A DNA stretch of 29,472 bases from CAYRFE01 sp964423645 [NCBI: uncultured bacterium] (GCA_964423645.1 CAYRFE010000037.1:1-29472); one strand, 5' to 3'. Positions 6,767 to 15,134 are shown, counted from the stretch's first letter. Notes: generated from the sequence alone by a model not told the origin. Made by a program: numbers and translations.

Positions 6767-8482
6767 TTACTGATCCAAAGAATAGATCAATTCCTTTTCA
6801 TTAATGACCCACCGGTGTGCATTCATGATACCGTAATGCTCCGATGTCGATATACCGAGCGCACTACGAACAAATGCACGCCCTATAGTTTCCTTACGCC
6901 CGGATTTTTGAGCATCATTTAACATCAGGTAACAAATGATGCAATGCGTTGCGACATTCACGAGCTTACGGGCATGGTATGCTTTTTCTTCGTCATCCAT
7001 TTCTTTGTACTTGTGCATCATCTCAGTAAGCTGCCGACGCATGGTCATCACCATTTCTTTTTCTTTATCAAATTGATGTTCATACACAAGCTTTTCGAGT
7101 GAATGAAGCTCGTTTTCAATATCACCGGAGATTATTCCGCCAATAGCGGCGACTACCTGAAGTTGAGTTGTTCCTTCATAAATATTGGTGATTCGTGCAT
7201 CACGATAATGACGCTCGACATTGTAATCTTTCATATACCCGTCACCACCATGGATCTGTATCGCATCATACGTAACCTGATTCGCCATCTCAGTTGAGTA
7301 AAATTTGGCAATCGGGGTCATGGTGTTGGCAACTGATGTATAATATTTCATTCTTTCACGTGCGGCGGGATCCTTTTCATGCTCAAATATTTCCGTGTAA
7401 ATTTTCTTATAATCAACTGTCATTGACGTATAATACGTCAACACACGGGCCGCTTCAATTTTCATGCGCATGGTTGTCAACATATCATAGACTGCCGGAA
7501 ATTCGATGATCGATTTGAGAAACTGTCGTCGATCATGCGCGTATTTCAAAGCTTCACGGTAGGCCGCTTCAGCGATACCTAATGCTTGTCCGGCTATACC
7601 GAGACGCGCACCGTTCATAAGTTCCATAACGTATTTAATAAGACCCATTTTGCGTTTTCCGATTAAAAGTGCTTTGGTTCCATCAAACTGCATTTCACAT
7701 GTTGGAGAACCATGAATTCCTAATTTATCTTCGATACGTCGAATTTTCACTGTTTCATCGCGTTCAATCAAAAACATGGACAACCCGCGTGCATCGCTTG
7801 TTCCTTCTTCGCTGCGTGCCAATACTAATGAAACTTGTGCATTTCCATTGGTAATAAAACGCTTAGTACCATACAAACGCCAGGTGCCGTCTGTTTCATC
7901 CAAAATTGCTTTTGTTTTGACGCGTTGAAGATCAGAGCCCGCTTCTGCTTCGGTAAGGATCATCGCACCGGTGACCTCGCCGTTTGCAAACATAGTACAA
8001 TATTTTTTACGGATGTCCTCATCTGCATATTCATAAATTGTCTCTCCGATATCTTGAAGAGAAAAAATATTCATGAGACCCGCCTCGGCACGAGCAACCA
8101 ATTCTATGAGCATTGTATACACGGTCATTGGAAAATTGAGTCCGTTATATCGACGCGGCACAGTTATACCCGTCAATCCGGCACGTTTGATTAATTCAAG
8201 TGCAATTGCAGTACCTCTCGGATAGTGAACATCACCGTCAACAAGGTGCGCTCCTTCATTATCGATTTCCGGTGCGAGGGGTGCGATGTGTTCACCGCAT
8301 ATTTCTCCCATTACTTCTAGCACTTTTTCATAATTGACCAATGCTTCTTCTGCATTCTTAGGTGCATACGCAAATTCTTCGTGATCTTTAAAATTACCCT
8401 CTTTTAAGGTAATTATATCCTTTAACGGAAGATAGCGAAGGTGAAACTGCATGTCTTTATTATCAAGATAAAAATTTTCCAT
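6767..8482 (-). CDS. Acyl-CoA dehydrogenase, C-terminally extended
   Basis: A 571-residue FAD flavoenzyme that forms or reduces the alpha-beta double bond of acyl-CoA thioesters, passing electrons to ETF. Family marks: TGAMILTEAEAGSDLQRVKT (about 171-190), YGTKRFITNGNA (204-215), the RLGIAGQALGIAEAAY helix, the DRRQFLKSI segment (317-325), QIHGGDGYMKDYNVERHYRDARI (409-431), and the catalytic base Glu436 in NIYEGTTQ. At 571 residues it exceeds the usual 380-400; the extra C-terminal helical part after about 450 is seen in long anaerobe ACADs. It is the third gene of etfB-etfA-acd, with GGAG just upstream of ATG and a 12-bp gap from etfA. Chain-length specificity is unknown. Confidence 0.95.
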   Translation of the reverse strand: MENFYLDNKDMQFHLRYLPLKDIITLKEGNFKDHEEFAYAPKNAEEALVNYEKVLEVMGEICGEHIAPLAPEIDNEGAHLVDGDVHYPRGTAIALELIKRAGLTGITVPRRYNGLNFPMTVYTMLIELVARAEAGLMNIFSLQDIGETIYEYADEDIRKKYCTMFANGEVTGAMILTEAEAGSDLQRVKTKAILDETDGTWRLYGTKRFITNGNAQVSLVLARSEEGTSDARGLSMFLIERDETVKIRRIEDKLGIHGSPTCEMQFDGTKALLIGKRKMGLIKYVMELMNGARLGIAGQALGIAEAAYREALKYAHDRRQFLKSIIEFPAVYDMLTTMRMKIEAARVLTYYTSMTVDYKKIYTEIFEHEKDPAARERMKYYTSVANTMTPIAKFYSTEMANQVTYDAIQIHGGDGYMKDYNVERHYRDARITNIYEGTTQLQVVAAIGGIISGDIENELHSLEKLVYEHQFDKEKEMVMTMRRQLTEMMHKYKEMDDEEKAYHARKLVNVATHCIICYLMLNDAQKSGRKETIGRAFVRSALGISTSEHYGIMNAHRWVINEKELIYSLDQ

Positions 8483-8494
8483 AACGCTCCTTCC

Positions 8495-9490
8495 TTATTT
8501 CTGCAGGCGTTTATAAGCCGCCATGAGCTGAGGAATAACATCTTTATAATCACCAACGATTTTATAATCTGCGATATCCAAAATTGGTGCTTCGGGGTCA
8601 GTATTGATCGCAATAATCTTAAATGATTCTTCCATACCCGCACGATGCTGGATCGCACCGGAAATTCCCACGGCAATATAAAGTTTCGGACGCACTGTCG
8701 TACCGGTTTGACCTATTTGCCGTTCATGTTCTATCCAACCTGCATCACTTGCAGCACGAGTACCGGCAATTTCTGCTCCGATCATGTGTGCAAATTCACG
8801 AAGCATATCAAAAGATTCTTTACTTCCAAGCCCCATTCCGCCTGCGACAATTATTTCAGCTGCTTTTAAATTGACTGCACGTGCCTGTCGCTTGCGAGTG
8901 AGTACTTTTACCGCATCGCATATTTCTTTTGACGGGGTGACGGATATTGGGATTGATTTACCGGTTCTCCCCTTTAAAGGTTCGCCTTTGCGCATAACGC
9001 CTTCACGGACAGTTGCCATCTGAGGAAGATAATCGGGATTGACAATGGTCGCACGAATATTACCCCCGAATGCGGGGCGAATCTGATACAACATCTTTTC
9101 TTCACCGATAACGAGTTCTGTACAGTCTGCGGTAAGCCCGGTATAAAAATATGACGCCAAACGCGGAGCATAATCTCTACCGATGTGTGTGGCGCCAAAT
9201 AATACTATTTGGGGATTTTCTTCGCGAATCACTTTTTTCCCCGCTTCGAAATAGGGATTCGTACGAAAATATTTGAATTCGGGATGCTCTGCATAATATA
9301 CTGTATCGGCACCGTACTCAATTACATCTTGGACAAGATGCTTGACGTTATCACCGATAATAAATGCGGAAACATGCTCATTAAGTATCTTTGCAAGATC
9401 GTGCGCCTTCGTGAGTAATTCCAGGCTTACGTCTTTTATTACGCCGTCTTCCTGTTCAATAAAAACCATTACACTGCCTTTTCGTTCCAT
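8495..9490 (-). CDS. etfA: Electron transfer flavoprotein, alpha subunit
   Basis: A 331-residue ETF alpha subunit that, with EtfB, carries electrons between acyl-CoA dehydrogenase and a second partner. The N-terminal half is the ETF alpha/beta domain, with GRDYAPRLASYFYTGLTADCT at 104-124. The C-terminal FAD domain is clear: VAGGMGLGSKESFDML (215-230), AGTRAASDAGW (242-252), QIGQTGTTVRPKLYIAVGISGAIQH (258-282), then INTDPEAPILDIADYKIVGD. There is no ferredoxin-type domain at the N terminus, unlike some clostridial EtfA proteins. It lies 8 bp after etfB and 12 bp before the dehydrogenase gene, so one transcript is expected. Confidence 0.96.
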   Translation of the reverse strand: MERKGSVMVFIEQEDGVIKDVSLELLTKAHDLAKILNEHVSAFIIGDNVKHLVQDVIEYGADTVYYAEHPEFKYFRTNPYFEAGKKVIREENPQIVLFGATHIGRDYAPRLASYFYTGLTADCTELVIGEEKMLYQIRPAFGGNIRATIVNPDYLPQMATVREGVMRKGEPLKGRTGKSIPISVTPSKEICDAVKVLTRKRQARAVNLKAAEIIVAGGMGLGSKESFDMLREFAHMIGAEIAGTRAASDAGWIEHERQIGQTGTTVRPKLYIAVGISGAIQHRAGMEESFKIIAINTDPEAPILDIADYKIVGDYKDVIPQLMAAYKRLQK

Positions 9491-9498
9491 ACCGCTAC

Positions 9499-10392
9499 CT
9501 ACCCTATTATTTTTGATTTAACCAACTCAGACAACAACTCATATGCGCCGTCTTCAGTGGCAGGGATTGTTTTACTTGCTTCTTTTTTCAATATAACATT
9601 TTCAATTTTCTTAACTTTTGTCGGTGATCCGAACAAACCTAATTTTGCGATATCAACATCAAGATCTGCTGCCATAATGACAGGAATCAACAATTTATGT
9701 TTGCGAAGATAGGCATCAAGATCAGCTTCATCAGCGAATTCAACATGTTTTGTCAGATATTGTTTATAATCCAAACGAGAAAGCATGTTTTTGTATTCCA
9801 TTAACTTACGCACTTCCGGTGGCCGTGGTGTATTTGCTTCAACGACGGTGCCCAGAAACGGCATTTTTATCTCAACTTCTTCAACACCGCCATCGATTTG
9901 ACGACGCGCAGTGACAGTCCCATTAGAAACATGCAATATCTCTTCCAAATACGTCACCTGCGTTACATCCAGTTTCTCGGCTACTTGTGGGCCAACTTGT
10001 GCGGTATCACCATCAATAGCCTGACGTCCTGCCAATACCATCGTTACATTCGGTGCAACTTTTTTGATCACTGCGGCAAGAGTATACGCTGTCGCCCATG
10101 TGTCGGCACCCGCAAATTTGATATCGCTTGCGAGAAATACCTCATCGGCACCACGATAAAGTGATTGACGCAGTACTTCTGCCGCTGACGGCGGTCCCAT
10201 GGTAACAACAGTGACTTTTGCCCCATATTTTTCTTTAAACATCAATGCCATTTCAAGCGCATTTAAATCTTCAGGGTTAAATATTGCGGGGAGTATCGCG
10301 CGATTGATAGTCCCGTCTTCCTTCATAACATCACCGGAAACATTATGCGTATCCGGTACTTGTTTGACCAGTACAACAATATGGTAGTCCAA
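9499..10392 (-). CDS. etfB: Electron transfer flavoprotein, beta subunit
   Basis: A 297-residue ETF beta subunit, first gene of the operon. The start is TTG: AGGAGGG lies 6 nt upstream and no ATG or GTG is better placed. Signatures include IVVLVKQVPDTHNV at the N terminus, NPEDLNALEMAL (39-50) and AGRQAIDGDTAQVGPQVAE (121-139). From family knowledge, the DGDTAQVGP form is typical of anaerobes whose ETF binds a nucleotide cofactor and is NADH-linked or bifurcating. Mitochondrial-type ETFs have a DDxNQT-like form instead. The chain has about 35 residues beyond the commonest length, near the C terminus. Bifurcation itself is inference only. Confidence 0.95.
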   Translation of the reverse strand: MDYHIVVLVKQVPDTHNVSGDVMKEDGTINRAILPAIFNPEDLNALEMALMFKEKYGAKVTVVTMGPPSAAEVLRQSLYRGADEVFLASDIKFAGADTWATAYTLAAVIKKVAPNVTMVLAGRQAIDGDTAQVGPQVAEKLDVTQVTYLEEILHVSNGTVTARRQIDGGVEEVEIKMPFLGTVVEANTPRPPEVRKLMEYKNMLSRLDYKQYLTKHVEFADEADLDAYLRKHKLLIPVIMAADLDVDIAKLGLFGSPTKVKKIENVILKKEASKTIPATEDGAYELLSELVKSKIIG

Positions 10393-10421
10393 AATCTTCC
10401 CTCCTTTGTTTCGTGTGCGTC

Positions 10422-10450
10422 ATCATTACACAAAAACTGTGTATTGTCAA
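10422..10450 (-). promoter_or_regulatory. sigma70-like promoter of etfB-etfA-acd
   Basis: Minus strand: perfect -35 TTGACA (10450-10445), 17-bp spacer, -10 AATGAT (10427-10422, 4 of 6 match). The predicted leader is about 23 nt and contains AGGAGGG before the TTG start at 10392. Confidence 0.65.
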
Positions 10451-10499
10451 GTATGCGTTCATGAACTCTATTCATTGATATGAATAAAATAATGAACTA

Positions 10500-10670
10500 C
10501 CCCGCAGCAAGCTACGGGGTATCTCCCAAAAAAATACTATATTTGTTCGCCCACCCCCAACCCCTCCCTTTTCTTTTTGGGAGGGGCTTAATTTCTAATA
10601 TTGTGGGGACTTCGTCCCCACACCCCTAATAATAACAAAATTATAATAGTGAAGCCGAAGCAAGCTTCGG
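10500..10670 (+). repeat. Palindromic intergenic repeat, copy 2a
   Basis: Consecutive hairpins: CCCCG...CGGGG near 10501-10520; CCCCTCCC/GGGAGGGG with a 10-nt pyrimidine loop (10561-10586); and GTGGGGACTTCGTCCCCAC (10603-10621), an 8-bp stem with a 3-nt loop. A separate CCGAAGC/GCTTCGG hairpin follows at 10655-10670, continuing into GGGGAATTTGACCC. The block ATACTATATTTGTTCGCCCACCCC...CTTAATTT is shared nearly word for word with 23960-24060. No gene is present in 10451-11020. Confidence 0.85.
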
Positions 10671-10785
10671 GGAATTTGACCCATTTAGATTAACTATAAA
10701 GCCACTTGACATTCTTTTCATTATTGAGAGCGTTGCAACGCAACTGTTTATGAAATTGTGGCTTCACCAAAACCATCCCGGGGAA

Positions 10786-10930
10786 ATCGTGAGGCGGGCA
10801 GAAAGATCTTCTGCCCTACAAAAATTCCTAATGGAGCGGACGCATACCATGCGCCCGACTTCGTCCCCACACCCCTATGTAGAAAATAAAGAACCTTTGG
10901 AAATTTTGAATTTTGCAAAGGTCTCTTATC
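10786..10930 (+). repeat. Palindromic intergenic repeat, copy 2b
   Basis: The fullest copy of the second module set. Hairpin GGGCAGAA/TTCTGCCC with loop AGATC (10796-10816). Hairpin CGGACGCAT-ACC-ATGCGCCCG (one mismatch) near 10838-10858. The half-motif ACTTCGTCCCCACACCCC. Then TAGAAAATAAAG, six variable bases, and the tail TTGGAAATTTTGAATTTTGC followed by AAAGGTCT. It aligns with 6495-6660. An open reading frame across it (10750-10977) is a by-product of the repeat. Confidence 0.85.
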
Positions 10931-11020
10931 GGGTTAAGCACGATAATAATACACAACAGATACTGTCATCAAAATGACAACACGAAAACACACACAGTGA
11001 CGTCCACGTTGCGGTTTTAC

Positions 11021-11048
11021 TTGAATATTTCAAAGTAATGCGTATAAT
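11021..11048 (+). promoter_or_regulatory. sigma70-like promoter of the deacetylase gene
   Basis: -35 TTGAAT (11021-11026), 16-bp spacer, consensus -10 TATAAT (11043-11048). ATG 11061 follows after 12 nt, so the leader would be only about 6 nt to this ATG or 12 nt to the in-frame ATG at 11067. Confidence 0.75.
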
Positions 11049-11060
11049 GTCTGCAGAGAT

Positions 11061-11828
11061 ATGATTATGCGTTATATATATTTGTTTTTTTCTCAATTAT
11101 TCGTTGCGACGTCATTATTTGCCGATTCTTCCGTAATTTTTTTATGTTATCATACATTTCACGACACATCAAAATCACCGTACAATATTTCATCGGATAT
11201 CTTGCGCGAACAATTGCATATCATTTCAGAGCTTGGATATCGCTTTGTGTCGTTTGATGAAATTGAGGCCGGGACTGTAGACGGAAACAATAACATATGT
11301 ATCACTATTGATGACGGCAGTGTGACCGTTGAAAAAGCATATCGAGAAGTATTCGCACCTTTTGGTGTCAAACCCCTGCTCTTCATTTATCCGGCGCGTA
11401 TCGGTAAAGAGATGCGTGCCCTGTCTGATATGCAACTTCAATCATTGGTCTCAGAAGGATTACACATCGGTGGTCACGGATTCCACCATCTAAAAATTGA
11501 CAACAAACTTTTCACTGATAATCCCACGGCATTTACAAAAGAAATTACCCGAGGGAAAACATTTTTAGAAGAAAAGATCGGGCATCCTGTGACGTTATTT
11601 GCCTATCCGTTCGGTATCGTCTGCAAAGAGTCTGTTGAATTGTTGAAAAGAAGCGGCTATAGCTTTGCTTTTACTATATCGTACGGCGACGTGAAGATCC
11701 CTCTTTCAGAGAACAAGAATCCGTATCGGCTTCCGCGTTATATGGTTACCCGGGAATCATGGCCGTATATTCTTTCTGTTCTACAAAAACGTCGTCTTCT
11801 GTTTCAAAACGACAATGCTAAAAAATAA
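11061..11828 (+). CDS. Polysaccharide deacetylase family protein (NodB homology domain), exported
   Basis: A 255-residue carbohydrate esterase family 4-like protein with an N-terminal signal sequence (YIYLFFSQLFVATSLFA, cleavage near residue 21). Metal and catalytic motifs of the NodB fold are present: TIDDG at about 82-86 in place of the usual TFDDG, HGFHH at 139-143 (the HxxxH zinc pair), and LFAYPFG near 180. It would remove N- or O-acetyl groups from an envelope or extracellular polysaccharide. The start may be ATG 11061 or 11067; the leader is very short. Its last 11 bp overlap the 3' end of the convergent small membrane-protein gene. No polysaccharide-synthesis genes lie nearby to name the substrate. 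Confidence 0.87.
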   Translation: MIMRYIYLFFSQLFVATSLFADSSVIFLCYHTFHDTSKSPYNISSDILREQLHIISELGYRFVSFDEIEAGTVDGNNNICITIDDGSVTVEKAYREVFAPFGVKPLLFIYPARIGKEMRALSDMQLQSLVSEGLHIGGHGFHHLKIDNKLFTDNPTAFTKEITRGKTFLEEKIGHPVTLFAYPFGIVCKESVELLKRSGYSFAFTISYGDVKIPLSENKNPYRLPRYMVTRESWPYILSVLQKRRLLFQNDNAKK

Positions 11829-12093
11829 GACTCAGCAGTCCGCCAATAATTAAAAATGGCAACAGTATCGGTAAAAACACTATTCCTACCACTACTGCAA
11901 TTATCACTGCAATAAGAGCAATAATTTTAACCAGTACTACCAGTCCCAATGCTCCGAGAATTATACCTACCAACCCGAACGCGAACGCGACTGCTATTCC
12001 CGCTATGCCGACAGAGAATGATACAATACCTGCAACAAGTAATCCGATAAGCAGAGCCAGGCCACCTACGAAAAGACCGACAATACATTTCAT
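11818..12093 (-). CDS. Small, highly hydrophobic membrane protein of unknown function
   Basis: A 91-residue protein made almost wholly of Gly, Ala, Val, Leu and Ile after MKCIV, with about three consecutive membrane-spanning stretches separated by very short turns (glycine-rich near 40-50, and VLVKII near 55-60). ATG 12093 is chosen because AGGAGGG lies 5-6 nt upstream; a longer frame to 12120 lacks a ribosome site. The clear Shine-Dalgarno and unbroken frame argue for a real gene. No functional family is recognised. The 3' end overlaps the deacetylase gene tail-to-tail by 11 bp. Similar low-complexity hydrophobic proteins are often only weakly conserved. Confidence 0.6.
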   Translation of the reverse strand: MKCIVGLFVGGLALLIGLLVAGIVSFSVGIAGIAVAFAFGLVGIILGALGLVVLVKIIALIAVIIAVVVGIVFLPILLPFLIIGGLLSLIF

Positions 12094-12397
12094 ACGATCC
12101 CTCCTTTTAGAATAAGACATCGCAACAACGAAAAATGTTTCAATTATTTTTCATTCCAATTCGAATAACACAATAGAGACGCATGAGCACCGCTTCAACG
12201 TGGAAATAAAAAAATATTTTAACTATGTAAATCATAATTTCATTGACTTTCATTATACCGCCTTCATATCTTCCATATTCTCATAAATATTTTTTTAAAA
12301 TGAAGCCCGTTTCATACCCTACTTTACTCCGGCGTGACACTTTGTATATAGTATTGATATCTGTATTCATTGTTATTTTATACATATGATTTTTTTC

Positions 12398-12426
12398 TTG
12401 ACACACACTCATATATATACTCTAAT
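12398..12426 (+). promoter_or_regulatory. sigma70-like promoter of the beta-propeller operon
   Basis: -35 TTGACA (12398-12403), 17-bp spacer, -10 TCTAAT (12421-12426). A leader of about 75 nt ends in GGAG (12501-12504) before ATG 12509. The remaining gap from 12094 to 12397 is very AT-rich and shows no gene; a weaker TTGACT at 12242 has no convincing -10 box. Confidence 0.7.
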
Positions 12427-12508
12427 CTATTTGCGTAGAGTGGTATCGAAAATGCGGCAAAAAATAGGACGGGATTAAAATCTTTTTCTTTCACATGATT
12501 GGAGTTAT

Positions 12509-13531
12509 ATGAAAATACTGACTTTTTGTAGTATGATACTATTATTGATGTCGTGCAATCAGGTCAATCGCGTTGATAAGGTCACGCTTGACAGCGAGAA
12601 CATGAAAATAATACAAGGATTAAAAAGCAATGAAGATATCATGAAATTACAAAAAACATTAATTATAGATATACCTCCCGGAAATCAACGTTTGTATAAG
12701 CTAAAAATGATGAATAGATATCTTTTTGGTACAAAATTTCAATCCGGTTCATTTTTGGGGATGATTTGGGACAATTCTGGAAGGTTTATAGGCAATATTG
12801 GAAATATTGGAAAAGGTCCCGGTGAGTATATATCCCTTGCAGATATTGTTGTTATTTCGGATAATAAGTTTTATCTATTTGATAACTCACGACATATTGC
12901 CCTACTATTTCAGATAGACGAAGGGATAATCCGATATATTGATGAAATATTACTTGATGAATTATCTTCGATAATGATAAGCAGGGTGTATTATTTAAAT
13001 GGTAATATATATATATTTTCATTCTATGGAATTAAAGACGGATATCAAGTATTTGTATTTGACGAAAATTTCAAATTTAAAAACAAATTCCATAAAAGAC
13101 ATAATGAAGCAAGAGCAGAAACTTACTGTGGAGTTACCTTAAGTAAAGATCGAATATTCATGCTTGATTCATTTAATTTTGACAAAAATGAGTTTTATGA
13201 ATCGTTTGTGTATGTATACGATTTAAATGGTAAATATTTAAGAAAATTCGATGTGGGAAATAAAAAAATAGCTGATATTGATATCGATAAAAGCGGAAAT
13301 ATTTTGATTGTAACTTATATGGATGAATTTAAAGTTGACACAAAACTTTCTTTCAAATTGTTTGATATTAACGGAAAATTTCTTAAAAGTTTAAATGAAG
13401 CTGAACATTTTCAAATAAAAAATTTCATAGGAATAAATTACACCATGGACTTTAGAAACAAAATATATGTAAAAATTAAGGAGAATAAACTTGAATGTAA
13501 TGTTTATAACTTTGATCTGGGGCTAAAATGA
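12509..13531 (+). CDS. 6-bladed beta-propeller lipoprotein, paralogue 1
   Basis: A 340-residue lipoprotein: signal peptide ending in lipobox LLMSC (Cys16), so it is probably anchored to a membrane facing the periplasm or outside. The hallmark GKGPGEY (about 101-107) followed by a strand and FDNSRHI is typical of the 6-bladed beta-propeller lipoproteins common in Bacteroidota. Later blades show repeated strand-turn units such as VFDENFKFKNKFHKR, VYDLNGKYLRKFDV and LFDINGKFLKSL. No catalytic residues are evident; a binding or scaffold role is likely. First gene of a three-gene operon; its stop overlaps the next ATG (ATGA). Base composition is far more AT-rich than flanking genes, suggesting transfer. 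Confidence 0.82.
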   Translation: MKILTFCSMILLLMSCNQVNRVDKVTLDSENMKIIQGLKSNEDIMKLQKTLIIDIPPGNQRLYKLKMMNRYLFGTKFQSGSFLGMIWDNSGRFIGNIGNIGKGPGEYISLADIVVISDNKFYLFDNSRHIALLFQIDEGIIRYIDEILLDELSSIMISRVYYLNGNIYIFSFYGIKDGYQVFVFDENFKFKNKFHKRHNEARAETYCGVTLSKDRIFMLDSFNFDKNEFYESFVYVYDLNGKYLRKFDVGNKKIADIDIDKSGNILIVTYMDEFKVDTKLSFKLFDINGKFLKSLNEAEHFQIKNFIGINYTMDFRNKIYVKIKENKLECNVYNFDLGLK

Positions 13532-14556
13532 AACGGAGTTATAGTATGAAATTATTAGTCTTTTTTTTGCTCCTCTTGTTCTTGTCACTATCATGCCGTA
13601 AAGGGTTAAACACCGATATAATTACAGAATCTGATCGTACCAAAATCACACAGATATCAAGTCCAAATGATTTTTTGAAAGAAAAGAATAGCATTATTAT
13701 AAAAGATACTCATAAAATTAAATTTTTTGTAGATTTGAAAATCCATGGTAATTACTTAATAGGAAATTGTTACCGAACCGGAAGAAATGTCGGATTAATT
13801 TGGAATATAAATGGAGAATTTATAGGTCAAATCGGAAGAATCGGTAAGGGCCCAGGTGAATATACTTCTTTATCCGATATTGTGTTTATTTCTGAAAATA
13901 CCTTTTACGGCATTGACCGAGCCCGAAAAATTGTTAATAAATATAAAATCGATGGGAAAAACATCATATTTATTGATGATATTGATATAAGTAAGCATTT
14001 CGAGTATGAAGAATATATTGATAATGCGTTTTTCACAGATGGTAAATTTATTCTATTTATTTTTTCCGGAAATAAAGATCGCGATCAAATTGTAATATTG
14101 GATTCCGAATGGAAATTACTTCGTAAATTTCACAAAAGAAAACATTCAGCAGATGCCATCGTACCAAGCTTTGCATTATCTGACAATCGAATATATATTC
14201 GGAGTGAATTCAATTATACGAAAAACGAATTTTACGATTCCAATATTTATATTTATGATTTTTATGGCAAATTATTAAAAACACTAGATATTAAAGATAC
14301 GAAATCCACAGGATTAGATATCGATAAAAGCAATAAGATTTTATATCTAACCTACTATAATGATAAAAATATGATTATATCAATATATGATAGTAACGGA
14401 AATTTTTACAAAAAGATTGAACGTGAAAATACAAAAAACTTAATAGGTATCAGTTACACGAGTTTCTATGATAACTATATTGTTGCATCTAGAATTGACT
14501 CGAAATTTATAAAGATAGCTCTATATGATTATAATCTTAACTTGGAGGGAAAATAA
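13528..14556 (+). CDS. 6-bladed beta-propeller lipoprotein, paralogue 2
   Basis: A 342-residue paralogue of the preceding gene with the same order of motifs: signal peptide with lipobox LSLSC (Cys23), GKGPGEY at about 106-112, an FHKR element in the middle, and blade-like units such as IYDFYGKLLKTLDI and IYDSNGNFYKKI. A tandem duplication followed by divergence is the simple explanation. ATG 13528 overlaps the previous stop; the internal ATG at 13546 has GGAG 7 nt upstream and may be the true start (336 residues), still including the whole signal peptide. Ligand and role are unknown. Confidence 0.82.
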   Translation: MKRSYSMKLLVFFLLLLFLSLSCRKGLNTDIITESDRTKITQISSPNDFLKEKNSIIIKDTHKIKFFVDLKIHGNYLIGNCYRTGRNVGLIWNINGEFIGQIGRIGKGPGEYTSLSDIVFISENTFYGIDRARKIVNKYKIDGKNIIFIDDIDISKHFEYEEYIDNAFFTDGKFILFIFSGNKDRDQIVILDSEWKLLRKFHKRKHSADAIVPSFALSDNRIYIRSEFNYTKNEFYDSNIYIYDFYGKLLKTLDIKDTKSTGLDIDKSNKILYLTYYNDKNMIISIYDSNGNFYKKIERENTKNLIGISYTSFYDNYIVASRIDSKFIKIALYDYNLNLEGK

Positions 14557-14573
14557 AAATTTCACAAAATATA

Positions 14574-15134
14574 TTGTTTGCAATTATGTTATTAGTAGTT
14601 ATTAGTATAGGAATTTATAATATAAAATCGCATATCAAACGAAATAAGGAAATTGATAGGTATATAAGCGAATTTAAGGAGATGAAAACGAAAGAAATAC
14701 TAAAATATCGGTTATTAGGCTCTGAGTTGATCATTTCTGATTTTAATAACATTGAAGATGATTCATCTTTTAATTCAATTCGGCACGACACAAAATATGT
14801 AGCATATATAATTCTGCCCAAGGTTTATTGCGGACAATGCCTTTCACATTTTTCATATAAATTGGGAGAAATGAAACAAAATAAAGTATCTACATATATT
14901 TTAGGGTATGATAAAAATAATATGAAAAATATTAAATTGATGTATTCAACTACGCTTCCGATTTATTATAATAATTCAATCAAATGGTTTAATGATCTAA
15001 GCATTATATCAGGACCAATTGCAATTATTGTTGATCGTGTTTCCGGAAAAGTTATAAATACCTTCGATGGTTTGTATATTTTACAAAATTGCGATGAATT
15101 ATTTATTGAATACCTATATAAAATTAATAACTGA
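14574..15134 (+). CDS. Membrane-anchored thioredoxin-like protein (CxxC)
   Basis: A protein of about 186 residues with one N-terminal hydrophobic anchor (AIMLLVVISIGIYNI), then a thioredoxin-like domain. The redox motif CGQC sits at about 86-89 after a hydrophobic strand (VAYIILPKVY). A later strand with GPIAIIVDR resembles the region that carries the cis-proline in thioredoxins, but the proline-strand match is loose. It closes the propeller operon. The start is uncertain: TTG 14574 and ATG 14586 have no ribosome site, whereas GGAGGG at 14544-14549 sits 9 nt before an in-frame ATT at 14559, which would add five residues. Function by inference: thiol chemistry on the cell-surface side. Confidence 0.7.
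   Translation: MFAIMLLVVISIGIYNIKSHIKRNKEIDRYISEFKEMKTKEILKYRLLGSELIISDFNNIEDDSSFNSIRHDTKYVAYIILPKVYCGQCLSHFSYKLGEMKQNKVSTYILGYDKNNMKNIKLMYSTTLPIYYNNSIKWFNDLSIISGPIAIIVDRVSGKVINTFDGLYILQNCDELFIEYLYKINN

Noticed and set aside
10500-10634. Possible CRISPR array, because of repeated hairpin blocks.
   Set aside because: Repeats are dispersed over five loci, not tandem; no regular spacers and no cas genes.
10750-10977. Plus-strand 75-residue open frame.
   Set aside because: Falls across repeat copy 2b, no ribosome site, sequence explained by the hairpin modules.
12242-12270. Second promoter (TTGACT at 12242) for the propeller operon.
   Set aside because: No acceptable -10 box at 16-18 bp; the 12398-12426 promoter is clearly better.
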